The position numbers were made by a program, and so were the translations under genes. The notes under the pieces were generated by a model. That model was given only the letters and a program-made list of their open reading frames with translations, ran no database searches and was not told where the DNA came from. From an uncultured Oscillospiraceae bacterium (GTDB lineage Bacteria; Bacillota; Clostridia; Oscillospirales; Oscillospiraceae), in contig CAJTWF010000006.1 in NCBI GenBank assembly GCA_910579965.1, positions 28,623 through 92,622 of the forward strand: DNA of 64,000 nucleotides. The letters run 5' to 3'. Positions 23,736 to 31,964 of the stretch are shown here, piece by piece; the stretch's first letter is position 1; every line of letters begins with the position of its first letter.

Positions 23736-25991
23736 TTGAAGAAATTCATTATTGCCGTGTGCGTCCTGGCCCTGCTGGGCTTCGCCGCCTATACGGCCTA
23801 CTACCGGTTCGGCGTGTACCTGCCGCTCCGCCCGGACCGTCCGGTGGAAACCTTCACCAGAACCGAGGGCAAGACCATTCTGGTGGAGCGGGACGGCGCG
23901 TACCAGCCCTTCGAGATACGGGGGGTGGATCTGGGCGTGGGCATTCCCGGCCACTGGGCCACCGACTACGCGGTGGACTACGACACCTATCTGCGCTGGT
24001 TTGAACAGATCCAGGACCTGGGGGCCAACACCATCCGGGTCTACACCATCCACCACGACGCGTTCTACAACGCCTTCCACGACTACAATCAGGGCCGGGA
24101 GGAGCCCCTGTACCTGCTCCACGGCGTCTGGGTCAACGACTACATGCAGTTCTCCCACCGGGACGCCTATGACGACGGGATTCTCCAGACCCTCCTGGAG
24201 GACTGCCGGACCCTGACGGACATTCTCCACGGAAACAGGGACCTGTCCCTGGGCCGGGGCGTGGGCTCCGGCCGGTACCGGAAGGACGTGTCGGAGTGGG
24301 TCATCGGCTACCTCATCGGCGTGGAGTGGGAGAGCAGTCTGGTGGTCTACACCAACCAGAAGAGCGAGGCGCTGCGCTCCTACGAGGGCACGTACCTGTA
24401 CACCGCCCCGGAGGCCACCGCCTTCGAGGCCCTGCTGTGCCAGGTGGGGGACAGCCTCATTGAATACGAGACCCGGCGCTACGGCCAGCAGCGGCTGGTG
24501 GCCTTCTCCAACTGGCCCACCACGGACCCCTTTATCTACCCGGCGGCCGTGGCGAACTACCGGCAGAAGCTGGCCTGCGTGAACGTGGAGCATGTGCTGG
24601 CCACGGAGAACCTCCTCTCCGGTCTCTTCGCCTCCTACCACGTGTACCCCTATTTTCCCGACTACCTGGAGATCATGGACGAGGCCGGCCAGTACTCCGA
24701 TGCCGAGATTGACCGGCGCATGGGCACGGTGATCCGGGCCAACCTGGAGTACCGGCTCTCCAAGCTCCAGGGCGCGCCCATCGAGGACTATCTCCGGCCG
24801 GACGACTACCAGGACAGCCAGGGCCGCCGCAACACCTACATCGCCTACCTGCGGGCACTCAACCGGTTCCACTCCCTGCCGGTGGTTATCACCGAGTACG
24901 GCGTCACCACCGGGCGGGGCATGGCCCAGCGGGACGTCAACACCGGCCGCAACCAGGGCCACATGTCGGAGCAGGAGCACGGCCAGGCCCTGGTGGACTG
25001 CTATCGGGACATCATGGACGCCGGGTGCGCGGGCAGCTGCGTGTTCACCTGGCAGGACGAGTGGTTCAAGCGGACCTGGAACACCATGTACGCGGTGGAC
25101 CTGGATCATACGGCCTACTGGAGCGACGCCCAGACCAACGAGCAGTACTTCGGCCTGCTGGCCTTCGATCCCGGGGAGGAGCGGAGCGTGTGCTATGTGG
25201 ACGGGGACGTGTCCGAGTGGACGGAGGCGGACCTTGTGGCCGCTGCCGGGGATCTGGAGCTCTCGATGAAATACGACGAGAAGTTCCTCTATTTCCTGGT
25301 GAGGAAGCCGGGCCTGGATCCCAGGACCGACACCCTGTACATCCCCCTGGACGTCACCCCCCGGTCCGGCAGCACCTACTGTCAGAACTACCGGGTGGGA
25401 TTTGAGCGGGCCTGCGATTTTTTAGTGGTCATCCGGGGCCCGGACCAGAGCCGGGTGGTGGTCCAGAAGCGGTACGAGGCACTGGCCTCCACCTATGCGG
25501 CGGAGTACTACGCGGACGACTACTACATCAACGTTCCGGACCCGGACACCCCCTATTTTGAGCGGATCAAGCTCCCCCTGGTGCTGGAGGAGGTCCTGCC
25601 GGACAGGAGCGCGGAGGAGGGCAGCGGCCTCGCCTACGAGACCGGGAAGCTGCGCCACGGCAATGCCAACCCGAAGTCGGAGGACTTTGACTCCCTGGCG
25701 GACTTCATCTTTGCCGGAGACTATGTGGAGCTGCGTCTGCCCTGGCAGCTGCTCAACTTCTCCAACCCCTCCGAGATGCAGATCCACGACGACTACTACC
25801 AGCACTACGGCATTGAGAACCTGTCCATCCGGGAGATCTACGCGGGCGCAGGCGACGGCCCGGGGCGGCGCATCCCCATGGAGGCGTTTCCTCTGGAGGG
25901 CTGGGGAAAGCGGCCCGCCAGCCACGAGCGGCTCAAGCGGTCCTACTATATCCTGCGGGACTACTGGGCCGCCCTGGACGGGAAAGCATAG
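23736..25991 (+). CDS. Membrane-anchored glycoside-hydrolase-like protein with C-terminal sugar-binding-like domain
   Basis: 751 residues. The TTG start at 23736 follows GGAGGGAGGCGG by 4-5 bases. Residues 2-20 are a membrane anchor. Residues about 50-440 form a TIM barrel of the GH5/GH2 superfamily: IRGVDLGVGIPGHW, GANTIRVYTIHHDAFYNAF, a putative acid/base Glu197 in GVEWES, and a putative nucleophile Glu387 in VVITEYGVTTGRG. From about 480 onward a beta-rich CBM9-like domain (VDGDVSEWTEADLVAA, LYIPLDVTP) follows. It probably trims or releases a polymer made by the GT2 enzyme encoded two genes downstream, as BcsZ does for cellulose. That role is inferred. Confidence 0.8.
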   Translation: MKKFIIAVCVLALLGFAAYTAYYRFGVYLPLRPDRPVETFTRTEGKTILVERDGAYQPFEIRGVDLGVGIPGHWATDYAVDYDTYLRWFEQIQDLGANTIRVYTIHHDAFYNAFHDYNQGREEPLYLLHGVWVNDYMQFSHRDAYDDGILQTLLEDCRTLTDILHGNRDLSLGRGVGSGRYRKDVSEWVIGYLIGVEWESSLVVYTNQKSEALRSYEGTYLYTAPEATAFEALLCQVGDSLIEYETRRYGQQRLVAFSNWPTTDPFIYPAAVANYRQKLACVNVEHVLATENLLSGLFASYHVYPYFPDYLEIMDEAGQYSDAEIDRRMGTVIRANLEYRLSKLQGAPIEDYLRPDDYQDSQGRRNTYIAYLRALNRFHSLPVVITEYGVTTGRGMAQRDVNTGRNQGHMSEQEHGQALVDCYRDIMDAGCAGSCVFTWQDEWFKRTWNTMYAVDLDHTAYWSDAQTNEQYFGLLAFDPGEERSVCYVDGDVSEWTEADLVAAAGDLELSMKYDEKFLYFLVRKPGLDPRTDTLYIPLDVTPRSGSTYCQNYRVGFERACDFLVVIRGPDQSRVVVQKRYEALASTYAAEYYADDYYINVPDPDTPYFERIKLPLVLEEVLPDRSAEEGSGLAYETGKLRHGNANPKSEDFDSLADFIFAGDYVELRLPWQLLNFSNPSEMQIHDDYYQHYGIENLSIREIYAGAGDGPGRRIPMEAFPLEGWGKRPASHERLKRSYYILRDYWAALDGKA

Positions 25992-26013
25992 GCGTGAGAG
26001 GAGGCGAGAGGCA

Positions 26014-27129
26014 ATGGGAAGCGAGCTGCTGCTGTACGGCTACGGCTTTGTATGCGTCAGTATGCTCATATTCAATGTCGCCTACAGCCTCTCCCTCAAG
26101 AGGAAGGACCGGCGGCTGAAGAACAGGGACCGGCGCTTTGCCCGCCGGGTGGACCGGCAGCTGGACCGGCTGCGCACAGGGGAGGGACTGGAGCGGGGGC
26201 ATCTGACCTACCTGCGCCGCAAGCTCTCCCGGGTGAACCATCTGGCGGCCTTTGACCGGATGGTGATGGAGCGGCTGGAGGGCGCGGCGGAGGACCGGGA
26301 GGCGGCCAGGGCCTACCAGCGGGAGATCCAGCCCGTCATCCTCCACCTGGCCCTGTTCTACCGGGACCGGGAGGACATCCAGGCCGCCTACTTTGCCTAC
26401 TTTCTCTCCCGCCACCGGCCCCAGCGGCATCAGGCCATGGACGCCATCCAGGACGTGATGGTGAAGTACATGGGCAAGGAGAGCCTGTACTGCCGGGTAA
26501 ACGCCCTCCAGGCCCTCTGCGGCTTCGGCAGCCCCGAGAGCGTGGCGGAGGCGGTGACGGCCCTGGACCGGGGCGGGCGGTTCCTCCACGAGAAGGTCCT
26601 CACCGACGGCCTGCTCTCCTTCACCGGCAGCCACGAGCGCCTGACGGCGCTGCTGCTGGAGCGGTTTGACAGCTTTTCCGTTCCCACCAGGCTGTCGGTG
26701 CTCAACTATATACGCTTCTGCTCCGGCGCCTACGGGGAGCAGATGATGAACATTCTCTCCAACCCGGCGGAGGACAAGGAGCTGCGTTTGTCCGCCATCC
26801 GCTACTTTGGCCGGTATCCCATGGAGGAGGCCCGGCCTCTTCTGCTGGCCCTTGCCGCGGACAAGGAGCCGACCGGCTGGGAATACGCATCCATCGCCGT
26901 CTCCGTCCTGGCCGGCTACCAGGGCGGGGATGTGCAGGACGCGCTGACGGCAGCGATCTACAGCGCCAACTGGTACGTCCGCTCCAACGCGGCGGCCAGT
27001 CTGGCCCGGCAGGGGCTGGACTACAGCGATCTCATCAGCGTGGTGGCCGGAGGGGACCGGTATGTGCGGGAGATGATGCTCTACCAGCTGGATCTGCGGC
27101 GGGAGCAGGGGGAGAAAACAGCCCTATGA
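26014..27129 (+). CDS. Membrane-anchored HEAT-repeat protein
   Basis: 371 residues. An N-terminal membrane segment (about 5-24) is followed by a highly basic linker (SLKRKDRRLKNRDRRFARR) and then by some six to eight helical-pair repeats of HEAT type, for example VNALQALCGFGSPESVAEAV, LRLSAIRYFGRYPMEEARP and VRSNAAASLARQGL. A protein of this kind often scaffolds glycosyltransferases in bacterial capsule and exopolysaccharide clusters. Its stop overlaps the GT2 start (ATGA), so they are made together. Confidence 0.82.
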   Translation: MGSELLLYGYGFVCVSMLIFNVAYSLSLKRKDRRLKNRDRRFARRVDRQLDRLRTGEGLERGHLTYLRRKLSRVNHLAAFDRMVMERLEGAAEDREAARAYQREIQPVILHLALFYRDREDIQAAYFAYFLSRHRPQRHQAMDAIQDVMVKYMGKESLYCRVNALQALCGFGSPESVAEAVTALDRGGRFLHEKVLTDGLLSFTGSHERLTALLLERFDSFSVPTRLSVLNYIRFCSGAYGEQMMNILSNPAEDKELRLSAIRYFGRYPMEEARPLLLALAADKEPTGWEYASIAVSVLAGYQGGDVQDALTAAIYSANWYVRSNAAASLARQGLDYSDLISVVAGGDRYVREMMLYQLDLRREQGEKTAL

Positions 27130-28565
27130 CGGATGTATTGAAGGCGGCCCTCCAGGTGGTGGGCGGATTTTTTGTGGCGTATATGATAGGCTACGCAAGC
27201 TTCCTCTTTCTGTCCGTGACCGTGGGGTCCTCCGCCCTCTACGGAGCCAAGCGGCGCAACGCCCTGAAAAACGAGCTGCGGGGCGAATACTACGTCCCGG
27301 TCAGCATCATCGTGCCCGCCCACAACGAGAGCGTCACCATCGAGTCCACGGTCCGCTCCCTGCTGGCCCTGGACTACCGGACCTATGAGATCATCGTGGT
27401 GGACGACGGCTCCACCGACGATACCGCCCAGATCCTCCGGGACGCCTTCCACATGTTCCGCATCAACCGGCCCATCCAGCGGCGGCTGCGGTGCCAGCAG
27501 GTGGAGGCGGTGTACGAGACCCGGGCCTGGAAGACGCCCATTACCCTCATCCAGAAGCGCAACGGCGGCAAGGCCGACGCGCTGAACATGGGCATCAACG
27601 CCTCCCGCTACCCCTACTTCCTGTGCATGGATGCGGACTCGGTCCTCCAGCGGGACTCCCTGGAGAAGATCGTGCGTCCGGTGCTGGAGGACGACCGGGT
27701 GGTGGCGGTGGGCGGGGCGGTGCGGCCCTGCAACGGCGCGGAGATTGAGGACGGCGCGGTGGTGCGCTACCGGATGCCCAATAAGCTGCTGCCCTGCATG
27801 CAGGTGCTGGAGTACGACAGGTCCTTTCTGGCTGCCCGGATCCTCTTTGACAAGTTCAACGGGAGCATCATCATCTCCGGGGCCTTCGGCCTGTTCAAGA
27901 AGAGCGTGGTGGTGGACGCGGGGGGCTACGACACCACCACCATGGGCGAGGACATGGAGCTGGTAATGAAGCTCCACGTGTTCTGCCGGGAGCACGGCAT
28001 GCCCTACCTGATCCGCTACGCCACCGACGCCATCTGCTGGACCCAGGCGCCGGAGAAGCTGTCGGATCTGTGCAAGCAGCGCCGGCGCTGGCACATCGGC
28101 CTGTTTCAGAGCATGACCCGGCACCGGAGGATCCTCTCCGACCCCAAGTACGGCATGGTGGGGCTGGTGTCCTACATCTATTTTCTGATCTACGAGCTCT
28201 TCTCGCCCTATATCGAGGTGGCGGGGATGGTGACCACGGCGCTGGCCATGGCGCTGGGCGTGCTCAATGTGTCCTTCATGGTCCTCTATATGGGCATCTA
28301 CGTGGCCTATTCCTCCATCCTCTCCCTGACGGCCTTTTTTGCCAGGGTCCACACCATCGACCTGAAGCTGACCTTTTCCGACGTGTGCAAGGCGGTGGGG
28401 CTGTGCCTCCTGGAGGTGTCCTGCCTGCGCTTTGTGCTGGCGTGGGTGCGGGTCACGGCCCTTGGGGGCGGCAAGAGGCGGAAGAGGGGCTGGGGCGAGA
28501 TCGAGCGCAAGCAGATCCACTTCAGCACCACCGGGGCGAAGCAGGAGCAGCCCCGTCAGAAATGA
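27126..28565 (+). CDS. Processive family 2 glycosyltransferase (cellulose/hyaluronan synthase type)
   Basis: 479 residues. One N-terminal membrane segment (about 8-30) precedes the GT-A domain with VSIIVPAHNES, VVDDGSTDDT, the donor motif MDADS (near 168), the GED acid (near 282) and the processivity motif QRRRW at 318-322. Three to four C-terminal membrane helices form the translocation path. The set of D,D,D,QxxRW motifs identifies a synthase that both polymerises a beta-linked sugar and passes it through the membrane. There is no PilZ domain. The neighbouring anchored hydrolase, HEAT protein and EAL-like protein suggest a complete secretion system; the sugar cannot be read from sequence. 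Confidence 0.92.
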   Translation: MTDVLKAALQVVGGFFVAYMIGYASFLFLSVTVGSSALYGAKRRNALKNELRGEYYVPVSIIVPAHNESVTIESTVRSLLALDYRTYEIIVVDDGSTDDTAQILRDAFHMFRINRPIQRRLRCQQVEAVYETRAWKTPITLIQKRNGGKADALNMGINASRYPYFLCMDADSVLQRDSLEKIVRPVLEDDRVVAVGGAVRPCNGAEIEDGAVVRYRMPNKLLPCMQVLEYDRSFLAARILFDKFNGSIIISGAFGLFKKSVVVDAGGYDTTTMGEDMELVMKLHVFCREHGMPYLIRYATDAICWTQAPEKLSDLCKQRRRWHIGLFQSMTRHRRILSDPKYGMVGLVSYIYFLIYELFSPYIEVAGMVTTALAMALGVLNVSFMVLYMGIYVAYSSILSLTAFFARVHTIDLKLTFSDVCKAVGLCLLEVSCLRFVLAWVRVTALGGGKRRKRGWGEIERKQIHFSTTGAKQEQPRQK

Positions 28566-28576
28566 TCGAAGACCGG

Positions 28577-28599
28577 CGCGTCCGCCTGCGGCGGACGCG
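28577..28599 (+). promoter_or_regulatory. Intercistronic hairpin after the glycosyltransferase gene
   Basis: CGCGTCCGCC (28577-28586) pairs perfectly with GGCGGACGCG (28590-28599) around a three-base loop. No T run follows, so it is more likely an mRNA stability or partial-attenuation element within the operon than a full terminator. Confidence 0.55.
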
Positions 28600-28664
28600 G
28601 TACCAGGCGGCCCGCGGGCTGCCATATCAGGCGGAACGCTTTGGTGGGAAAGGAGATTTGTACA

Positions 28665-29207
28665 ATGCGGCTGGATGAATTGAAGAAGGGGCTCTGGGGC
28701 TACAAGAAGGAGGGCGTTTACCGGTATATCATGAACCTGGAGGAGGAGAGCTCCCAGAAGCTGGCGGAGAAGGACGAGAAAATGGCCCAGCAGGAGGCCC
28801 AGGCTCAGAGCAGAATCGGGGAGCTTGAGCGGACGGTGGAGGCGCTGCGGGAGGAGAACACGTCCCTGAAGGCCAACCAGTCGGCGGTGTTCGCCACCCT
28901 GCTGGAGGCCCAGCGCTACGCGGAGCGGCTGCGGGAGGAGAGCGCCCGCCGGGAGCAGAAGGCACAGGAGGAGCTGAAAACAAAGATCTGCCGCCAGACC
29001 CAGATGCTGGAGCGCTACTCCGACAGGGTCCGGCAGCTGCGGGAGGTGCTGCGGGACATGCTGGTGGAGTTCGACGGCAAGGCCGAGCAGACCGGCCAGG
29101 CCCTGGCATCCATCCAGGAGCAGGACCCACTGTCCGGTTCTCTCCCCAAACGGCCTGACCAGGACGCCCAGGAGAGCGATACATGGAAAAAGCTGTTATC
29201 TATGTAG
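28665..29207 (+). CDS. DivIVA-like coiled-coil protein
   Basis: 180 residues, soluble, and mostly coiled coil between residues 25 and 150. It starts MRLDELKKGLWGYKKEGVYRYI, where GYKKEGVYRYI resembles the GYKKEDVDRFL helix that begins DivIVA/GpsB domains. Those proteins mark curved membrane or septa. The ATG at 28665 has AAAGGAGA 8 bases upstream. It overlaps the next gene by 25 bases. It could place the polysaccharide machinery at a cell pole or septum. Only the coiled coil is certain. Confidence 0.7.
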   Translation: MRLDELKKGLWGYKKEGVYRYIMNLEEESSQKLAEKDEKMAQQEAQAQSRIGELERTVEALREENTSLKANQSAVFATLLEAQRYAERLREESARREQKAQEELKTKICRQTQMLERYSDRVRQLREVLRDMLVEFDGKAEQTGQALASIQEQDPLSGSLPKRPDQDAQESDTWKKLLSM

Positions 29208-30985
29208 CAGGCTGTCCCGACGCGTATCCGGTGGAGTTCTATAACGCTGAAACAGGAGCTTATGAGGGCGTTATCCCCCAGCTGCTGCGCCGGTTCTCCC
29301 AGCAGTCGGACTACGAGGTGCGCTACTACGCCCCCGGCCGGCGGGACCAGCGGCAGCACCTGGCCCGGAACCGGCAGGTGGACATGGTCACGTGCCTGGA
29401 CGGGGAGACCTTTCCCAACAGGAGGGGGGAGGCCGTCGCGGCGGTGACGGCGGAGGTGGACGGGGCGCCGGCGGCGTACCGGCTCTGTCTGCTGGACGTG
29501 GCCCCGAAGGGCCTGGAGCAGGCGCTGCGAAGCTTTATGGAGCAGGTGTCGGAGGAGATCCGCGCCGGGGAGCTCATCGCCGCCGTCCAGACCGGCCCCC
29601 CGCCCCGGCAGCACCGTCTGGAGATGACCGCCGCCGCCCTGGCCGTGACGGCGGGGCTTCTGGCGGGAACGGCCGCCGTCCTTGCGCTGCGCTTCCGCCG
29701 CCGCCTGCGGCGGCTGGAGACGGCCGGGGAGACGGACCAGGAGACGGGCCTGGGGAACCGGGCGCTTTTGGCCCGCCTGGCCCGGCAGCGGCTCAGCGAC
29801 AAAAACCGGATGCTCTACGTCATGTTCTGCTTCCGCTTTGACCAGCAGCGGCTGCGCGGTCCGGAGGACGGGGAGCGGACGGCCCTTCTCCAGCACATAG
29901 CCTCGGTGCTCCAGTCCTTCTCCTCGGATGCGGATATTGCGGCCCGGGTGTCGGACAACGGGTTTGCCGTGCTGCGGCTGTGCGCGGGCCGGGAGGAGTG
30001 GGAGCTGTGGATCGCCGCCCTGATGGAGCGCCTGCGGGAGTGCGGGACCTGTCCCATGGCGGCGGGGGTCTGTCCCCTCAAGGCGGAGGACCGGGAGCTG
30101 GATGGGGCGATCTATCGCGGCATGCAGGCTGCCGGGGCCGCCCTTGAGCGGGGGGAGGCGTATCTGCTGTACAGCGACAGGGCCGCGGCCTCCTTCCAGG
30201 AGGAGAAGCGGCTCCAGGGGGACGTCCGGCGGGGACTGAGCAGCGGGGAGTTCCGCATGGAGATCCAGTTCTACGTGGACGCGGACAGCGGCCGGATCGT
30301 GGGCGGCGAGGCGCTGTCCCGGTGGGAGCATCCGGAGAGGGGCTCGATACCGCCGGAGCGGTTCCTGCCCATGGCGGAGCGGGAGGAGCTGACGGACCAG
30401 CTGGACGGGCACAATCTGGAGGAGGCCTGCGCCTTTCTGGAGAATATACGCCAGCACGGCGTTGAGGACTTCTTCCTGTGCTGCCGCCTGTCCCGGAGCG
30501 CCATTGCCAGCCCGGACCTTGCCCAGCGGTGCGGTCAGGTGGTGGAGCGGTACTCCTTCCGCCGGGAGCGGCTGATCCTGGGCCTGACGGAGGGGAGCGT
30601 CGCCAGGGCTCCCCAGGAGGCGGACAGGAATATCCGGGCGCTGCGGGAGCTGGGACTGAAGGTGGTGCTGGCAGGGGCAGGGGAGCGGTTCGCCGCCCTC
30701 TTTAGCCTGGGGGACCACCTATTTGACGGCATAACCCTGGGACGGGAGCTGCTGGAGAGGGCGGAGAGCGCCGCCGGACCGGCGGTGGTGGGCGGCGTGA
30801 TCCGAATGGGCCATGAGCTGGGCGTCTCCGTACTGGCGGAGGACGTGGAGCGGGTGGAGCAGGTCCGTCTGCTGCGAAGCCTGTCCTGCGATGTGATGCG
30901 GGGGGATCAGCTCTACCACGCTGTCCCGCCCTGGGAGGCGAGAAAGAAGCTGTTGGAGCAGTTGAAGCAGGGAAGGCAGGTGTAA
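29183..30985 (+). CDS. Degenerate GGDEF-EAL protein with truncated solute-binding-like N-terminus
   Basis: 600 residues. An N-terminal part (1-110) resembles a shortened family-3 solute-binding domain but lacks a signal peptide. A membrane segment (about 150-172) follows. The GGDEF domain keeps DQETGLGNR but has SDNGF (257-261) in place of GGDEF. The EAL domain keeps EALSRW (Glu376) and TEG, but the metal-binding Asp pair of the DDFGTG loop is replaced by Ala-Gly (about 497-498) and the substrate-loop Asn and Lys are also changed. It therefore should neither make nor cleave cyclic di-GMP, and may be a receptor or protein-protein module controlling the synthase. AGGAGAG supports this start despite the overlap. 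Confidence 0.82.
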   Translation: MEKAVIYVAGCPDAYPVEFYNAETGAYEGVIPQLLRRFSQQSDYEVRYYAPGRRDQRQHLARNRQVDMVTCLDGETFPNRRGEAVAAVTAEVDGAPAAYRLCLLDVAPKGLEQALRSFMEQVSEEIRAGELIAAVQTGPPPRQHRLEMTAAALAVTAGLLAGTAAVLALRFRRRLRRLETAGETDQETGLGNRALLARLARQRLSDKNRMLYVMFCFRFDQQRLRGPEDGERTALLQHIASVLQSFSSDADIAARVSDNGFAVLRLCAGREEWELWIAALMERLRECGTCPMAAGVCPLKAEDRELDGAIYRGMQAAGAALERGEAYLLYSDRAAASFQEEKRLQGDVRRGLSSGEFRMEIQFYVDADSGRIVGGEALSRWEHPERGSIPPERFLPMAEREELTDQLDGHNLEEACAFLENIRQHGVEDFFLCCRLSRSAIASPDLAQRCGQVVERYSFRRERLILGLTEGSVARAPQEADRNIRALRELGLKVVLAGAGERFAALFSLGDHLFDGITLGRELLERAESAAGPAVVGGVIRMGHELGVSVLAEDVERVEQVRLLRSLSCDVMRGDQLYHAVPPWEARKKLLEQLKQGRQV

Positions 30986-30988
30986 GCG

Positions 30989-31867
30989 ATGACAAAATGG
31001 GTAAATAGGGCGGGCTTCCTCCTGTGCGCCGCGCTGGCAGCGCTGCTGCTGCTGGCGGGGGTCCGGGTGAACAGCGCCGGATTCGGGCTGTACAGCTGGG
31101 ACGAGGACGCCCTGGAGGCGGGCGGGGAGGCGGAGGCCCTGGCTGCCTGCATCAAGGAGGCGGGCGTGAAGCGGGTCTACCAGGAGTTTTCCAAGGAGAA
31201 TCTGGAGGATGGCGCCGCGGAGGCCTTTGTCAAGCGTCTGAAAAAGCAGTCCGTGGAGGTTTTCGCGCTGTTCGGCGCGGAGGAGTGGGCCCGGGACAAG
31301 AAGGGCGAGACGGTGATAAAGACCATGCGGCGGGTGGCCCGCTACAATGAGGGCAAAAGCCGCAGCGCCCGGATCACCGGCGTTATGGTTGACGTGGAGC
31401 CCTACCTCCTGGACGAGTGGGACGAGGGGAGCAGGGCCCGGAGAAAGCTGATGGAGAACTATCTGAGCAGCATGGAGGCCGCCTATGCCTACGCGGAGGA
31501 GCACGATCTGGAGCTGTGGCTGTGCATCCCCAACTTCTATGATACGGGCTTTGAGGACATCCTGGAGAGCCTGATCTCCGACGCCTGCGACGGCATAGCG
31601 GTCATGAACTATAACCGCACGGACGAGTACATGCAGATAGCCAAGGAGGTGGGCCTTGCCCGGGAGTACGGCAAGGGCGTGGAGTGCATCTTTGAGCTCC
31701 AGGAGCCCCATCAGCACGAGCTGGAGGAGATCAACACCTACGCCGGGGTGGGGCTGGACGCGCTGTGGAGGTCCGCGGCCCGGCTGGAGAAGCAGTTCGG
31801 CTATGACCGCCTCCGGTTTGCCTACCACTACTACAGGCCCCTCCAGAGAATGCTGGAGGAGGAATAA
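30989..31867 (+). CDS. Secreted TIM-barrel protein, putative glycosidase
   Basis: 292 residues. An N-terminal signal sequence (about 8-28) is followed by a barrel-like sequence with alternating strands and helices: GVKRVYQEFS, VEVFALFGAEEW, ITGVMVDVEPYLLDEW, LELWLCIPNFYD, CDGIAVMNYNRTDEY, GVECIFELQEP. The DVEP and MNYN segments recall glycoside hydrolases of the GH18/GH114-like type. It is the last gene of the exopolysaccharide operon, 3 bases after the EAL-like gene. Family assignment is tentative. Confidence 0.6.
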   Translation: MTKWVNRAGFLLCAALAALLLLAGVRVNSAGFGLYSWDEDALEAGGEAEALAACIKEAGVKRVYQEFSKENLEDGAAEAFVKRLKKQSVEVFALFGAEEWARDKKGETVIKTMRRVARYNEGKSRSARITGVMVDVEPYLLDEWDEGSRARRKLMENYLSSMEAAYAYAEEHDLELWLCIPNFYDTGFEDILESLISDACDGIAVMNYNRTDEYMQIAKEVGLAREYGKGVECIFELQEPHQHELEEINTYAGVGLDALWRSAARLEKQFGYDRLRFAYHYYRPLQRMLEEE

Positions 31868-31913
31868 CAAGTCCGGCGGAGGCCCACAGGGGCGCTCCGC
31901 CGGACTTGCTTTG
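31868..31913 (+). terminator. Terminator of the exopolysaccharide operon
   Basis: CAAGTCCGGCGGA (31868-31880) pairs perfectly with 31896-31908 around a 15-base loop, followed by CTTTGT. It closes the operon before the convergent aminotransferase genes. Confidence 0.8.
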
Positions 31914-31964
31914 TATTGAGAATCTGCCTTCCTGGCGGACCGGCCGGACAGCGCCCGGCGGCTC

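Noticed and set aside
28561..28664. Terminator splitting the polysaccharide operon
   Set aside because: The perfect GC hairpin at 28577-28599 has no T run, and the next gene has a ribosome site but no promoter, so read-through is more likely.
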